A stretch of 49,374 nucleotides of DNA from CANKHA01 sp035652315 (GCA_035652315.1 DASREA010000082.1:1-49374); one strand, 5' to 3'. Counted from the first letter of the stretch, positions 18,074 through 27,809 are shown. A program made the numbers and translations. Notes: a model not told the origin generated them from the letters alone.

Positions 18074-18946
18074 ATGACGCATGCCCTGCTCTGCCCCGAT
18101 GCTTTTTTGTCCCCGCTGGAGATCGAGGAAGCGATCGAACGCGCCCTGAAAGAAGACTTGGGCCGTGCCGGCGATGTCACGACCATCGCCACGGTGCCGC
18201 CGGAAACGCGCGGCAGCGCCGTCCTAGCCGCCCGCAAGGGCGGTTGCATTGCCGGCCTGCCGCTCGTCGAGGCCGCCTTCCGCAAGCTCGCGCCGGATAT
18301 GGAGATCACCGCGCATGTGCGTGACGGCGATAAGGTTGCCGCGAAAACCGTCTTGATGACCGTGCGCGGCCCGGCGCGCGCCATGCTCGCGGCAGAGCGG
18401 GTGGCGCTGAACTTCGTGGGCCATATGTCCGGCGTCGCCACCGCGACCAGCGAATATGTGCAGCGCGTCGGGCAAACCAAGACCCGCGTCACTTGCACGC
18501 GTAAAACTCTTCCCGGGCTTCGGGCGCTGCAAAAATACGCGATCCGCTGCGGCGGCGGTTTCAATCACCGCTTCGGTCTCGACGACGCCGTGCTGATCAA
18601 GGACAACCATGTGGCGGTGGCCGGCGGCATCCGCCCTGTTCTCGAAAGCGCGCGCGCCTGCGTCGGACATCTGGTGAAGATCGAGATCGAGGTGGATTCG
18701 CTCGAGCAATTGCGGGAGGTGCTCGATTGCGGTCTTGCCGACGCGGTGCTGCTCGACAATTTCGACGTGGCGCGCACCCGCGAAGCGGTAAAGATGATCG
18801 CCGGCCGGCTGATCGTCGAATCGTCCGGCGGTGTCACGCTCGATACCGTCGCGGATTACGCGCGCGCCGGCGTCGATTACGTTTCCTCGGGCGCCCTCAC
18901 CCATTCGGTGATCAATCTCGATATCGGTCTCGATATCGAGATGTGA
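18074..18946 (+). CDS. nadC: Nicotinate-nucleotide pyrophosphorylase (carboxylating)
   Basis: 290 aa; converts quinolinate and PRPP to nicotinate mononucleotide and CO2. Start at 18074 (MTHALLCPDAFLSPLEI) with GAGGAA just upstream; the frame is open further 5' only through nadB. Family motifs are clear: EDLGRAGDVTT, ERVALNFVGHMSGVAT, TRKTLPGLRALQKYAIRCGG, HRFGLDDAVLIKDNH, IEIEVDSLEQ and SSGGVTLDTVADYA. Last gene of the nadABC operon. Confidence 0.97.
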   Translation: MTHALLCPDAFLSPLEIEEAIERALKEDLGRAGDVTTIATVPPETRGSAVLAARKGGCIAGLPLVEAAFRKLAPDMEITAHVRDGDKVAAKTVLMTVRGPARAMLAAERVALNFVGHMSGVATATSEYVQRVGQTKTRVTCTRKTLPGLRALQKYAIRCGGGFNHRFGLDDAVLIKDNHVAVAGGIRPVLESARACVGHLVKIEIEVDSLEQLREVLDCGLADAVLLDNFDVARTREAVKMIAGRLIVESSGGVTLDTVADYARAGVDYVSSGALTHSVINLDIGLDIEM

Positions 18947-18947
18947 A

Positions 18948-18961
18948 GTCCGCCTGCGGAC
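18948..18961. terminator. Possible bidirectional hairpin between nadC and the cell wall hydrolase
   Basis: GTCCG (18948-18952) pairs with CGGAC (18957-18961) around CCTG, in the 26-bp gap between the convergent nadC and SleB-type hydrolase genes. The place is right for a shared terminator, but there is no T-run, so this is a weak call. Confidence 0.3.
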
Positions 18962-18972
18962 GGGAAAGAATC

Positions 18973-20430
18973 TTACAGCTTCGCCGCCGCTTCCTGCGTC
19001 GCCTCCGCCGTGCCCCAGGACGGCGCGTCCGAGCCGTCGCCCCATGCGCGCGGGCGGTAAAAGGTGTGCACGCCGATGCGGTAGAGCTTGTGCATTTCAT
19101 GCACCCAATCCGGATGCACCCAATAGGCGTGATAGTGCGTGGCACGGCCGACTTCGGCGACCCAGTATTTGCCGTCGAGATAATCGTCAGCGATGCGTTC
19201 GGCGCGCAGCCAAGCCTGCGGCTCGTCCACGGTTTCGGGAATGCCGTCGCAGGCAAAGGTGAACTGACAGGCGAAGCGCCGATTAGCGTTCTGATAGACC
19301 GTCTGGCAGACGTTGCGCGGGTAATAGCCGGAGAAAACGCGATTCATCACGACTTGGGCCACGGCCATCTGGCCGCGCACCGGCTCGCCGCGCGCCTCGA
19401 AGTAAACCGCGTCGGCGAGGCATTTCTCGGCTTTGGCTCGGGTCGCCCCGCTAAGGCCGAGACGCTCGGCGGGCGTCTTCGGTCGCCTTCCTTCGCCGGT
19501 CACCTCGCCTTTCGGCGCCACGGATTCGCCGGCCTTGGTTTCGTCGGCCGGCTGCGCGGGACTGAGCGCCGAGAGTTTGATGTCGGAATCGGACGGCGGC
19601 GGCGCAACGATGGTCGGCTGCTCGCCGGGAGCCCACGGCTCCAGGGTGCGCTGCTCGTCGCCAAGCAGGGCGCCGCCGAAATAAAGCCGTGCGACATTTT
19701 GCGCCGGCTTTTGCGGCTCCGCGGCGAAATCCTTGGGTGTCGCGGCGAGCCCTGCTTGCGGATCGAATGCAGGAGCCGTCAGTTGCGGAGCCGGCAGCAG
19801 CGCGGCCGATGCCTCTGCCTTTGCCGGCTCCGCCGGGGCCGGTTCTGGCCGCGGCGAAGCTTCGGCAAGACCGGGCGCGGCTTGCTGCGATTCGGAGTTG
19901 TTCTCTTCCGCAAAAGGTTGCTCGTTGCCCGCATCCGGCGATGGCGCGCGTTCGGCGCTGTCCCGCGGTGGCGGTTCAGGCGATCTCGCGGTTTCCGGTT
20001 TCGGCGGCAGTGGCAGCCGGTCGCCCTTGCCGCTGCGGTCCACGGTAGGGAATGGCGGCAGCAGCGCGTCGGGGCGCGCACCGGGTTCGGCGGGCCAGGT
20101 TTCGCCGGTCTCCTGCTTGGGATCGATGTTCGCAAGCCGGTAGCTGAGCGGCTCCGGGAATGATGTCCCGATCGGGCGAAAGAAGCTGAACGTCGCGGCG
20201 CGCACCGTCCCGAAAGCCACGGCGCGCATATGCTCGCGCCAATGCGCCGTCACCGAAGGCTGCCGGGCGAACAACGAGGCGAGGTCCTGAAAGCCGGCGT
20301 GTGTCGGCGCCAACGCAAAGACCGCAATGCCGAGGCTGAGGCGCCGGGCGAATACGCGCTTCGGCCGATTGCGCCGGCCGTCCATTCCGATGCTCACGCC
20401 ACGCAGCCCCAACTCAACAATTCCGAGCAT
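18973..20430 (-). CDS. Cell wall hydrolase, SleB type, membrane-anchored
   Basis: 485 aa from the ATG at 20430; a GTG at 20442 or ATG at 20385 (MDGRRNRPKR) are alternatives. A basic stretch and one hydrophobic segment (LSLGIAVFALAPTHA) form the N-terminal signal or anchor. Residues about 110-330 are low-complexity, rich in Pro, Ala and Glu. The C-terminal Hydrolase_2 domain (about 355-465) has the catalytic Glu in DAVYFEARGEPVRGQMAVAQ, with CQFTFACDG and ATHYHAYWVHPDW following. SleB-like enzymes cleave the peptidoglycan glycan strand. It is convergent with nadC. Confidence 0.87.
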   Translation of the reverse strand: MLGIVELGLRGVSIGMDGRRNRPKRVFARRLSLGIAVFALAPTHAGFQDLASLFARQPSVTAHWREHMRAVAFGTVRAATFSFFRPIGTSFPEPLSYRLANIDPKQETGETWPAEPGARPDALLPPFPTVDRSGKGDRLPLPPKPETARSPEPPPRDSAERAPSPDAGNEQPFAEENNSESQQAAPGLAEASPRPEPAPAEPAKAEASAALLPAPQLTAPAFDPQAGLAATPKDFAAEPQKPAQNVARLYFGGALLGDEQRTLEPWAPGEQPTIVAPPPSDSDIKLSALSPAQPADETKAGESVAPKGEVTGEGRRPKTPAERLGLSGATRAKAEKCLADAVYFEARGEPVRGQMAVAQVVMNRVFSGYYPRNVCQTVYQNANRRFACQFTFACDGIPETVDEPQAWLRAERIADDYLDGKYWVAEVGRATHYHAYWVHPDWVHEMHKLYRIGVHTFYRPRAWGDGSDAPSWGTAEATQEAAAKL

Positions 20431-20546
20431 CCGCGCCGCCACGGCGCAAATGCGACGGATTTAGTTATTGATGAATTAAGCTTGCCAGGGCGTTAACGCC
20501 GCCTTCGCGGGCACGAAGCAAGCGTCGATACCGGCTGAAAAAGCGA

Positions 20547-23225
20547 CTACGCCTGCCCGCTGCCGGCGCTGCCAAGCGCGGCCTGCGCCGCCGCCAGACG
20601 CGCGATCGGCACACGGAACGGCGAACAAGAGACGTAGTCGAGCTGCGTATTATGACAAAAGGCGACCGAGGCGGGATCGCCGCCGTGCTCGCCGCAAATC
20701 CCCACCTTCAGCTTGGCACGCGTCTTGCGCCCGCGTTCGACGCCGATGCGCACCAGTTCGCCGACACCCTGCTGATCGATGGAGACAAAGGGATCGACGG
20801 CGAGAATGCCGCGCTTGAGATAGACGCCGAGAAAGCTTGCCGCATCGTCGCGGCTGATGCCGAAGGTCGTTTGCGTCAGATCGTTGGTGCCGAAGGAAAA
20901 GAATTCGGCGCTCTCGGCGATCTCGCCGGCGAGCAGCGCCGCCCGCGGCAACTCGATCATGGTGCCGACCTGATAATCGAGCTTCTGCCCGGTTTCCTTG
21001 GCGACCGCTTCCGCGACCGTATCGATGCTGGCCTTGACCAGATCGAATTCCACCTTGCTCGCGATCAGCGGAACCATGACTTCCGGCACCACCGGCTGCC
21101 CGGTGCGGCGCGCGGCTTCGATTGCCGCCTCGAAGATCGCCCGCGCCTGCATCTCGGCGATTTCCGGGTAGGCGATGGCAATGCGGCAGCCGCGGAAGCC
21201 GAGCATCGGGTTGAATTCGTGCAATTCCTGGGCGCGCTGCGCGAGCTTTTTCGGATCCGCGCCCATCGCCGCGGCGACCTCGGCGATTTCCTCCTCGGTA
21301 TGCGGCAGGAATTCATGCAGCGGCGGATCGAGCAGGCGGATCGTCACCGGCAGGCCGCGCATGATCTCGAACAGCTCGACGAAGTCGCCGCGTTGCATCG
21401 GCAAAAGCTTGGCGAGGGCGGCGCGGCGGCGCTTTTCGTCGTCCGCAAGGATCATCTCGCGCACGGCTTCGATGCGGTTCTCGTCGAAGAACATGTGCTC
21501 GGTACGGCAAAGGCCGATGCCTTCGGCTCCGAACTTGACGGCCACGCGGGCGTCGTTGGGCGTATCGGCATTGGCGCGCACGCCGAGCCGGCGCACCGCG
21601 TCGGCCCATTGCATGAGCGTACCGAACTCGCCGGCCAGCTCCGGCTCGATCATGCGGATGCTGCCGGCAAGAACCTGGCCGGTCGAGCCGTCGATGGTGA
21701 TGACGTCGCCTTGCTTGAGGATCACGCCGCCGGCCGTCATCGTGCCGGCGGCGGCATCGATGCGAATGCCGCCGGCACCGGAGACACAGGGCTTGCCCAT
21801 GCCGCGCGCCACGACGGCGGCATGCGAGGTCATGCCGCCGCGCGCGGTGAGGATGCCTTCGGCGGCATGCATGCCGTGAATATCCTCGGGGCTGGTCTCC
21901 ACCCGAACCAGGATCACCTTGCGGCCATCGGCCTTGGCCTTTTCCGCTTCGTCGGAGGAGAAGATGACTTCTCCGGAGGCGGCACCGGGCGACGCCGGCA
22001 AGCCGGTGGCAATGACCTTGCGTTCCGCTTTCGGATCGATGGTCGGGTGCAGCAGTTGATCGAGTGAGCCGGGCTCAACGCGAGTGACCGCCTCCTGCTG
22101 CGAGATGAGGCCGCTTTGCGCGAGATCGACGGCGATGCGCAGCGCCGCCTTGGCGGTACGCTTGCCCGTGCGCGTCTGCAGCATCCAAAGCTTGCCTTGC
22201 TCGACGGTGAATTCCATGTCCTGCATGTCGCGGTAGTGCCGCTCGAGCACATCGGAGATGCGCTCCAGCTCGGCGAAGGCGTCGGGCAGCAGCCGCTCCA
22301 ACGATGGATTGTTGGAGCCCGCCTCCTTGCGCGCCGCCTCGGTGATTTCCTGCGGCGTGCGAATGCCGGCGACGACATCTTCGCCTTGCGCGTTGATGAG
22401 GAATTCTCCGTAAAGCTTCTTCTCGCCGGTTGAAGGATTACGGGTGAAAGCGACGCCGGTGGCGGAGTTGTCGCCCATATTGCCGAAGACCATGGCCTGC
22501 ACGTTGACCGCAGTGCCCCAGCTTTCCGGAATGTTGTGCAGGCGGCGGTAGGTCTTGGCGCGCGCATTCATCCAGGAGCCGAACACCGCGCCGATGGCGC
22601 CCCATAATTGCCGTTGCGGATCCTGCGGAAATGCTTCGCCGTGATGTTCCGACACGACTTTCTTGTAGCGTTCGACGAGTTTTACCCAATCGTCGGCGGT
22701 CACTTCGGTGTCGAGCGTATAATCATGCCGTGCTTTGTGCTCTTCGAGAATCTCCTCGAAGTGATGATGATCGATATCGAGCACCACGCTCGAATACATG
22801 GTGATGAAGCGGCGGTAGCTGTCATAGGCGAAGCGCCGGTCACCCGACTTCTTTGCCAAGGCCTCCACGGTGGCGTCGTTGAGACCGAGATTGAGCACCG
22901 TATCCATCATGCCGGGCATCGAGGCGCGCGCGCCCGACCGCACCGACACCAGCAGCGGATTTTCCGGGTCGCCGAAGCGCTTGCCGACAATCCGCGCGAC
23001 TTGCGCCAACGCATCGTTTACCTGGGATTCCAAATCGTCCGGATAGGTGCCGCCCTTGCTGTAAAAATAGGTGCACACTTCCGTGGTGATGGTGAACCCG
23101 GGGGGCACCGGCAGCCCGAGCCCGGCCATTTCCGCCAGGCCCGCGCCTTTTCCGCCCAGCAGGTCACGCAATTGCGCATTTCCCTCGGCCTTGCCGTCGC
23201 CGAAGCTATAGACCCATTTCGTCAT
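20547..23225 (-). CDS. ppdK: Pyruvate, phosphate dikinase
   Basis: 892 aa, full family length. It interconverts pyruvate, ATP and phosphate with phosphoenolpyruvate, AMP and pyrophosphate. The N-terminal ATP-grasp domain starts KWVYSFGDGKAEGNAQLRDL with GGKGAGLAEM; the central swivelling domain carries the phosphorylated His in GGMTSHAAVVARGMGKPCVS; the C-terminal TIM barrel carries the active Cys in GICGEHGGDPASVAFCH. It lies downstream of glyQ/glyS on the same strand, an order common in alphaproteobacteria, with a small DUF3096 gene between glyS and ppdK. Confidence 0.97.
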   Translation of the reverse strand: MTKWVYSFGDGKAEGNAQLRDLLGGKGAGLAEMAGLGLPVPPGFTITTEVCTYFYSKGGTYPDDLESQVNDALAQVARIVGKRFGDPENPLLVSVRSGARASMPGMMDTVLNLGLNDATVEALAKKSGDRRFAYDSYRRFITMYSSVVLDIDHHHFEEILEEHKARHDYTLDTEVTADDWVKLVERYKKVVSEHHGEAFPQDPQRQLWGAIGAVFGSWMNARAKTYRRLHNIPESWGTAVNVQAMVFGNMGDNSATGVAFTRNPSTGEKKLYGEFLINAQGEDVVAGIRTPQEITEAARKEAGSNNPSLERLLPDAFAELERISDVLERHYRDMQDMEFTVEQGKLWMLQTRTGKRTAKAALRIAVDLAQSGLISQQEAVTRVEPGSLDQLLHPTIDPKAERKVIATGLPASPGAASGEVIFSSDEAEKAKADGRKVILVRVETSPEDIHGMHAAEGILTARGGMTSHAAVVARGMGKPCVSGAGGIRIDAAAGTMTAGGVILKQGDVITIDGSTGQVLAGSIRMIEPELAGEFGTLMQWADAVRRLGVRANADTPNDARVAVKFGAEGIGLCRTEHMFFDENRIEAVREMILADDEKRRRAALAKLLPMQRGDFVELFEIMRGLPVTIRLLDPPLHEFLPHTEEEIAEVAAAMGADPKKLAQRAQELHEFNPMLGFRGCRIAIAYPEIAEMQARAIFEAAIEAARRTGQPVVPEVMVPLIASKVEFDLVKASIDTVAEAVAKETGQKLDYQVGTMIELPRAALLAGEIAESAEFFSFGTNDLTQTTFGISRDDAASFLGVYLKRGILAVDPFVSIDQQGVGELVRIGVERGRKTRAKLKVGICGEHGGDPASVAFCHNTQLDYVSCSPFRVPIARLAAAQAALGSAGSGQA

Positions 23226-23274
23226 CGCTCATTCCGTAGTCACACGGCGCGCCAGGACGTCGCGCCAACTCCTT

Positions 23275-23418
23275 TCAATGAATGATGCCGAGACCGAAGA
23301 GCCCCACGACAATGAGATAAATGGCGACGAGGTAATTCAGAAGCCGCGGCACGAACAAAATCAGAATGCCGACGATAAGCGCGACGATGGCGGGAATATT
23401 GGCGGTGGCAAAATGCAT
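23275..23418 (-). CDS. DUF3096 family small membrane protein
   Basis: 47 aa: two adjacent hydrophobic segments, about residues 8-24 (IPAIVALIVGILILFVP) and 28-45 (LNYLVAIYLIVVGLFGL). The PRLLNYLVAIYLIVVGL pattern is that of DUF3096, tiny inner-membrane proteins of unknown function. A GGGAG-like ribosome site lies just upstream. It sits between glyS and ppdK, 49 bp before the latter. No function can be offered. Confidence 0.82.
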   Translation of the reverse strand: MHFATANIPAIVALIVGILILFVPRLLNYLVAIYLIVVGLFGLGIIH

Positions 23419-23537
23419 GGGAGGCTCCCGGTTGATGGCAAAGACAAACAAAAGAAACGTCCGAGTGTTCCCAGGCCTGCCGCATCGGTCAAGCCGTGCG
23501 ATGAAATAATTGCGCGCCGCGGGAAGGTTGCCCGAGG

Positions 23538-25763
23538 CTAGCCCTCGATCTTGGAAAAGTCGGCCACCGCAGCGGTGGCCTCGCGAATCTCGTTGAGAAG
23601 CCGCAGCCGGTTCTCACGTAGCTTCGCCGTATCGACATTGACGGTCACTTTATCGAAAAACGCATCGACCTTGGGGCGCAATTTGGCGATCGCCGACATC
23701 GCGCCGGCGAAATCCTCGCGCGCGACCGCAGCGCCGGCCTCCCGCTTGGCGGCGGCGATCGATTCGGCAAGCGAGCGCTCCTCGTCCTGCTTGTAATGCT
23801 TGGGATCCGGCTCGCCGGTGTAGGCGCGGCCATCCTTCTTTTCCTCGATGCGAAGGATATTGGTCGCCCGTTTGTAACCAGCGAGAAGATTCCTGCCATC
23901 CTCGCTGTCGAGGAACCTGCCTAAGGCCTCGACACGCCGCACGATCATCAAGAGATCGTCCTGGCCCGGCAGGGAGAACACGGCGTCGACCAGATCGTGC
24001 CTTGCCCCGCCTTCGCGCAGGTGCACCTTCAACCGATCGGCGAAGAAGCCGAGCATGTCGCGGGCCAGTTCCCGCGCCGATTCTTCTATATCGGGAACCT
24101 GAACATTGGTATCCCGCCGCGCGGTGCTGGCGATGCGATCCGCCCAGCGATGCAGCACCTCGGCAACCAGACGCGATGCGATGCTCTCGATTTCCGCGTC
24201 GTCCTTCGCCAGCGATATGTGATGCCGGCGCGCGAGAATGGGTCGGCTGGCGAATTCCACCGTTTGCTCGACCGGCAGCCGCAGCCCGTTTTCCAGCACG
24301 ATGCGGATGATACCGAGCGCCGCACGGCGCAACGCATAAGGATCCTTGGAACCGGTCGGCTTCTCGCCGATAGCCCAGAAGCCGGCCAGCGTGTCGAACT
24401 TGTCCGCCAAGGCAACCGCAATTGCCACCGGCTCGGTGGGTACGCGGTCGTTGGGTCCCTGCGGCCTGTAGTGATCTTCGATCGCGCGGGCGATGCTGTC
24501 GTCCTCGCCTTGCGCCTTGGCGTAATAGCGGCCCATCACGCCCTGCAGTTCGGGAAATTCTCCCACCATATCGGTGACGAGATCGGTCTTGGCGAGCAGC
24601 GCCGCGCGCTCGGCCTTTGCCGGATCGGCTTTCGCGACCGCAGCCAGCCGCCGCGCCAGCCGCTCGATGCGCTCGATGCGCTCCACCTGGGTGCCGAGCT
24701 TTTCGTGAAAAACGATGCCCGACAGCCGCGCTAGGCGTTCTTCCAGGCGGGTTTTCAAGTCGCTCTCGTAGAAGAACTTCGCATCGGAAAGCCGCGCGCG
24801 GATCACCCGCTCGTTGCCGCCGACGATCGCCTTGCCGCCGTCGGCCGCCTCCATGTTGGCGACAAGAATGAATTTCGGCGCGAGCTTGTCGGTATTGCTT
24901 TCGCGCAGCACGAAGCATTTCTGATTGACCCGAATCGTGGTGCGCACCACCTCGGGAGGGATTTGCAGAAATTCACGATCGAAGGAGCCCATCAACACCA
25001 CTGGCCATTCCACCAGGCCGGCCACTTCGGCGAGCAGGCCGGCGTCCTCGACCAGCTCATAGCCCTGGGCGAAGGCGAGGTTCTTGGCGTCGGCGGCAAT
25101 GATTTCCGCGCGCCGCGCGGGATCGGCCACGACCTTGGCGGCTTCGAGTTTTTGCACATAGTCGGCGAGATGGCGCACCTTGATCGGTTCCGGCGCCATG
25201 AAGCGGTGGCCACGCGTCACATCGCCGCCTTTGATACCGTCAATATCGAGAGGCACGACCACAGGCTCTTCGGTCTCCGGGCCGAAAGTGGCAACAATGG
25301 AGTGCAGCGGGCGAACCCACCGCAAAGACTTGTCGCCCCAACGCATGGACTTCGGCCAAGGGAAAGTCGCTATCGTGGCGTGCAGGACGTCCTTGATCAC
25401 GTCAACCGCATCCCGGCCCGGCTTTTCGATCACCGCGATATAGAAGTCGCCCTTCTTGTCGGGCTGTATCTTGGCTTCGCCGATCGATTTCAGACCCGCC
25501 GCTTTGAGAAAACCGGCGATCGCGTTATCCGGCGCGCCGACGCGCGGGCCTTTCTTTTCTTCCTTCACATCGGGCTGCCGCGCCGGCACGCCGTGCACCG
25601 CCAAGGCTAAGCGGCGTGGGGTGACAAAGGTTCGTGCGCCCTCGTAAGCAAGTCCCGCCTGAAGGAGCCGCTCGGTGACGAGACGCCGCAGGTCATCCGC
25701 AGCGCACGCCTGCATGCGCGCGGGGATTTCTTCGGAAAAAAGCTCGAGAAGAAGGTCAGGCAT
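23538..25763 (-). CDS. glyS: Glycyl-tRNA synthetase beta subunit
   Basis: 741 aa. The beta subunit of the bacterial alpha2beta2 glycyl-tRNA synthetase, which binds tRNA-Gly. It begins MPDLLLELFSEEIPARMQ, the typical start; a TTG 6 bp upstream is also in frame but unlikely. Family stretches include FVTPRRLALAVHGVP, MRWGDKSLRWVRPLHSIV, VNQKCFVLRE, EFPELQGVMGRYYA and DPYALRRAALGIIRI, with the HD-like and anticodon-binding parts following. Its partner glyQ is 2 kb upstream on the same strand, separated by a CDGSH gene and an opposite-strand GGDEF-EAL gene. Confidence 0.97.
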   Translation of the reverse strand: MPDLLLELFSEEIPARMQACAADDLRRLVTERLLQAGLAYEGARTFVTPRRLALAVHGVPARQPDVKEEKKGPRVGAPDNAIAGFLKAAGLKSIGEAKIQPDKKGDFYIAVIEKPGRDAVDVIKDVLHATIATFPWPKSMRWGDKSLRWVRPLHSIVATFGPETEEPVVVPLDIDGIKGGDVTRGHRFMAPEPIKVRHLADYVQKLEAAKVVADPARRAEIIAADAKNLAFAQGYELVEDAGLLAEVAGLVEWPVVLMGSFDREFLQIPPEVVRTTIRVNQKCFVLRESNTDKLAPKFILVANMEAADGGKAIVGGNERVIRARLSDAKFFYESDLKTRLEERLARLSGIVFHEKLGTQVERIERIERLARRLAAVAKADPAKAERAALLAKTDLVTDMVGEFPELQGVMGRYYAKAQGEDDSIARAIEDHYRPQGPNDRVPTEPVAIAVALADKFDTLAGFWAIGEKPTGSKDPYALRRAALGIIRIVLENGLRLPVEQTVEFASRPILARRHHISLAKDDAEIESIASRLVAEVLHRWADRIASTARRDTNVQVPDIEESARELARDMLGFFADRLKVHLREGGARHDLVDAVFSLPGQDDLLMIVRRVEALGRFLDSEDGRNLLAGYKRATNILRIEEKKDGRAYTGEPDPKHYKQDEERSLAESIAAAKREAGAAVAREDFAGAMSAIAKLRPKVDAFFDKVTVNVDTAKLRENRLRLLNEIREATAAVADFSKIEG

Positions 25764-25923
25764 TGTCAACCATGGGAAGTCGATTGGCAGGTAGCAGGCC
25801 GTCGCCGCCTTGTCACGCCCACAATGACCGCGCGACGGCTCGCCAGCATTTTACGCAGTTTTCCGGAAATGCGCGTGCATTTGAATTAGTTATTCGGCAA
25901 CAGGTCACCGCCAAAATTTGCCG

Positions 25924-27549
25924 ATGACCCGATTTCTTAACGGCCTTTCGTTGCGGGGCTGGCAACTTGCCGATTTGCGAAGCGCCGCGCGAGAATTTAT
26001 CCCGCGGACCGCCGCCGCGCGCGATACGTTGGCCATCGGCCTCATCTGCGCATTCGTCTACCTGATTTCCCAATGGCTTAATCTGTTCGAGCAGGTTTCC
26101 ACCTTTGTCACCTATTATGAGGATTGGGGGCTGGACGAACTGTTTAACGTCGCCGTGGCGTTGGTTCTTGCGCTTGTCGTTTTCGGGCACCGCCGGAATC
26201 GCGAGCTCAAGGCCGAGATCAAGGCTCGCGGCGCAGCGGAAGCCCAAGCCCTCAAACTGGCCCGGCATGATCCACTGACCGGATTGCCGAACCGCCGCGC
26301 CCTTTCCGAACATCTCGATGAGGCGCTGGAGCAGACCCTGGCGCAAGGCGCGCGTGTAGCGGTGCTGATGCTCGATCTCGATGGCTTCAAGCAGGTCAAC
26401 GACACCCACGGTCATGCCGTCGGCGACAGGGCACTGATGGCCGCCACCGATCGTATCCGCGGCGCGATGCGGGACGGTAGCACGCTGGCCCGGTTCGGCG
26501 GCGACGAATTCGCAATCGTCATCGCAAAGCTGAATTCACTCGACGGTCCGACGAAGCTGTCGCGCCGGATCGTCAGCGCCTTCGCGGAACCTATCGTCAT
26601 CGGCGACATCACGCTGACGCTCGGTATCGGCATCGGTATTGCGATCGCGCCGGATGACGGCACCGGCTCCGATGAGCTAATGCGCCGCGCCGACCGCGCC
26701 TTGTATCGCGCCAAAGCGGAAGGCCCCTCTTCCGTTCGCTTCTTCGAAGCTGAAATGGACGCTCATATCGAGGAGCGGATGCGCCTCGAGCGGGAGCTGC
26801 GCGCCGCTATCGGCAGCCGCAGCATCGTCCCGTATTTTCAGCCCATCGTTTCGCTCGACGGCAATCGCATCATCGGCTTCGAGGCGCTGGCACGATGGAA
26901 GAGCCCAACCTCCGGCAACGTTCCGCCCGGTGTCTTCATTCCGATCGCCGAAGAGGCCGGATTGATCGCCACGCTTTCCGACCAGCTCCTGCGACAGGCC
27001 TGCATCGCGGCGCGCAACTGGCCCAAGGATCTCACGCTTTCCTTCAACATCTCGCCGGTACAACTACGCGACAAGACGTTGGGTCTGCGGATTCTGTCGA
27101 TTCTCGGGCAAACCGGTTTCGATCCGCACAGGCTCGAACTCGAGATCACCGAGAGCGCGTTGGTCGAGGACATCGGCATCGCCGAATCGGTCATCGATCA
27201 GTTGCGGGGCGCCGGCGTGCACATCGCTCTCGACGATTTTGGCACCGGCTATGCAACGCTATCGCAGCTCCTGGCGCTGCGGCTCGACAAGATCAAGATC
27301 GACCGCAGCTTCGTCGAGCGTCTCGGCAAGGACAACGAGAGCGCGGTTGTCGTCCGCGCCATCATCGGTCTGGCGAACGGCTTCGGCTTGATAACCACCG
27401 CCGAAGGAATCGAGGAAAAGGACCAATTAACCTATCTGAAGGAAAACGGCTGCCTGCAAGGCCAGGGCTTCATCTTCAGCCAAGCGATACCCGCATCCGA
27501 GATCGAGAACCTGCTGCGGCAGGGCGCCCCCCAGCTGCAGGTGGCTTAA
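25924..27549 (+). CDS. GGDEF-EAL protein (cyclic di-GMP synthesis/hydrolysis), membrane-bound
   Basis: 541 aa from the ATG at 25924. Two hydrophobic segments (about 36-55 and 74-90) anchor it, then a GGDEF domain (about 110-270) with an intact RFGGDEFAIV site. The upstream inhibitory I-site reads RDGS instead of RxxD, so product inhibition is probably lost. The EAL domain (about 285-535) keeps FEALARW, NISPVQL, EITESAL, ALDDFGTGYATL, KIDRSFV and TAEGIE, so phosphodiesterase residues look complete. The net activity cannot be told. It lies on the opposite strand between glyS and the CDGSH/glyQ genes, divergent from glyS. Confidence 0.93.
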   Translation: MTRFLNGLSLRGWQLADLRSAAREFIPRTAAARDTLAIGLICAFVYLISQWLNLFEQVSTFVTYYEDWGLDELFNVAVALVLALVVFGHRRNRELKAEIKARGAAEAQALKLARHDPLTGLPNRRALSEHLDEALEQTLAQGARVAVLMLDLDGFKQVNDTHGHAVGDRALMAATDRIRGAMRDGSTLARFGGDEFAIVIAKLNSLDGPTKLSRRIVSAFAEPIVIGDITLTLGIGIGIAIAPDDGTGSDELMRRADRALYRAKAEGPSSVRFFEAEMDAHIEERMRLERELRAAIGSRSIVPYFQPIVSLDGNRIIGFEALARWKSPTSGNVPPGVFIPIAEEAGLIATLSDQLLRQACIAARNWPKDLTLSFNISPVQLRDKTLGLRILSILGQTGFDPHRLELEITESALVEDIGIAESVIDQLRGAGVHIALDDFGTGYATLSQLLALRLDKIKIDRSFVERLGKDNESAVVVRAIIGLANGFGLITTAEGIEEKDQLTYLKENGCLQGQGFIFSQAIPASEIENLLRQGAPQLQVA

Positions 27550-27563
27550 ATCCAACAAGAGCG

Positions 27564-27809
27564 TTATTCGGGAAGCTGCCGATGGCTGCCGTCGCAGCGC
27601 GGCCGGTTGCCGGTGCGCTTGCAGGCGCAAAATTTGATCGCCTCCGATAGCTCCGCTTTGAACTCTACCGGCATAAATTCGGTGCCCCTGTGCGAGCCAT
27701 CGCAGAATGGCTGTGACTTCGAGCGCCCGCACGCGCACCACCAATAGGTCTTTCCGGCTTCCACATCGACCGCGATCGGCTTCCGGCCGCCGATATCCGG
27801 CATGCTCAT
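27564..27809 (-). CDS. CDGSH iron-sulfur protein with two clusters
   Basis: 81 aa. Two CDGSH motifs are present, each with three Cys and one His for a [2Fe-2S] cluster: C25, C27, C36, H40 (CACGRSKSQPFCDGSH) and C61, C63, C72, H76 (CACKRTGNRPRCDGSH). This is the small bacterial double-CDGSH type, used in redox or cluster transfer. The start at 27809 overlaps the glyQ stop as ATGA, so translation is probably coupled to glyQ. An ATG at 27803 is the alternative. Confidence 0.92.
   Translation of the reverse strand: MSMPDIGGRKPIAVDVEAGKTYWWCACGRSKSQPFCDGSHRGTEFMPVEFKAELSEAIKFCACKRTGNRPRCDGSHRQLPE

Noticed and set aside
18727..20163. 478-aa open frame on the plus strand opposite the SleB-type hydrolase
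   Set aside because: Arg/Gly-rich translation with no motif; it is the mirror of a GC-rich coding region whose minus-strand frame has a clear SleB domain.
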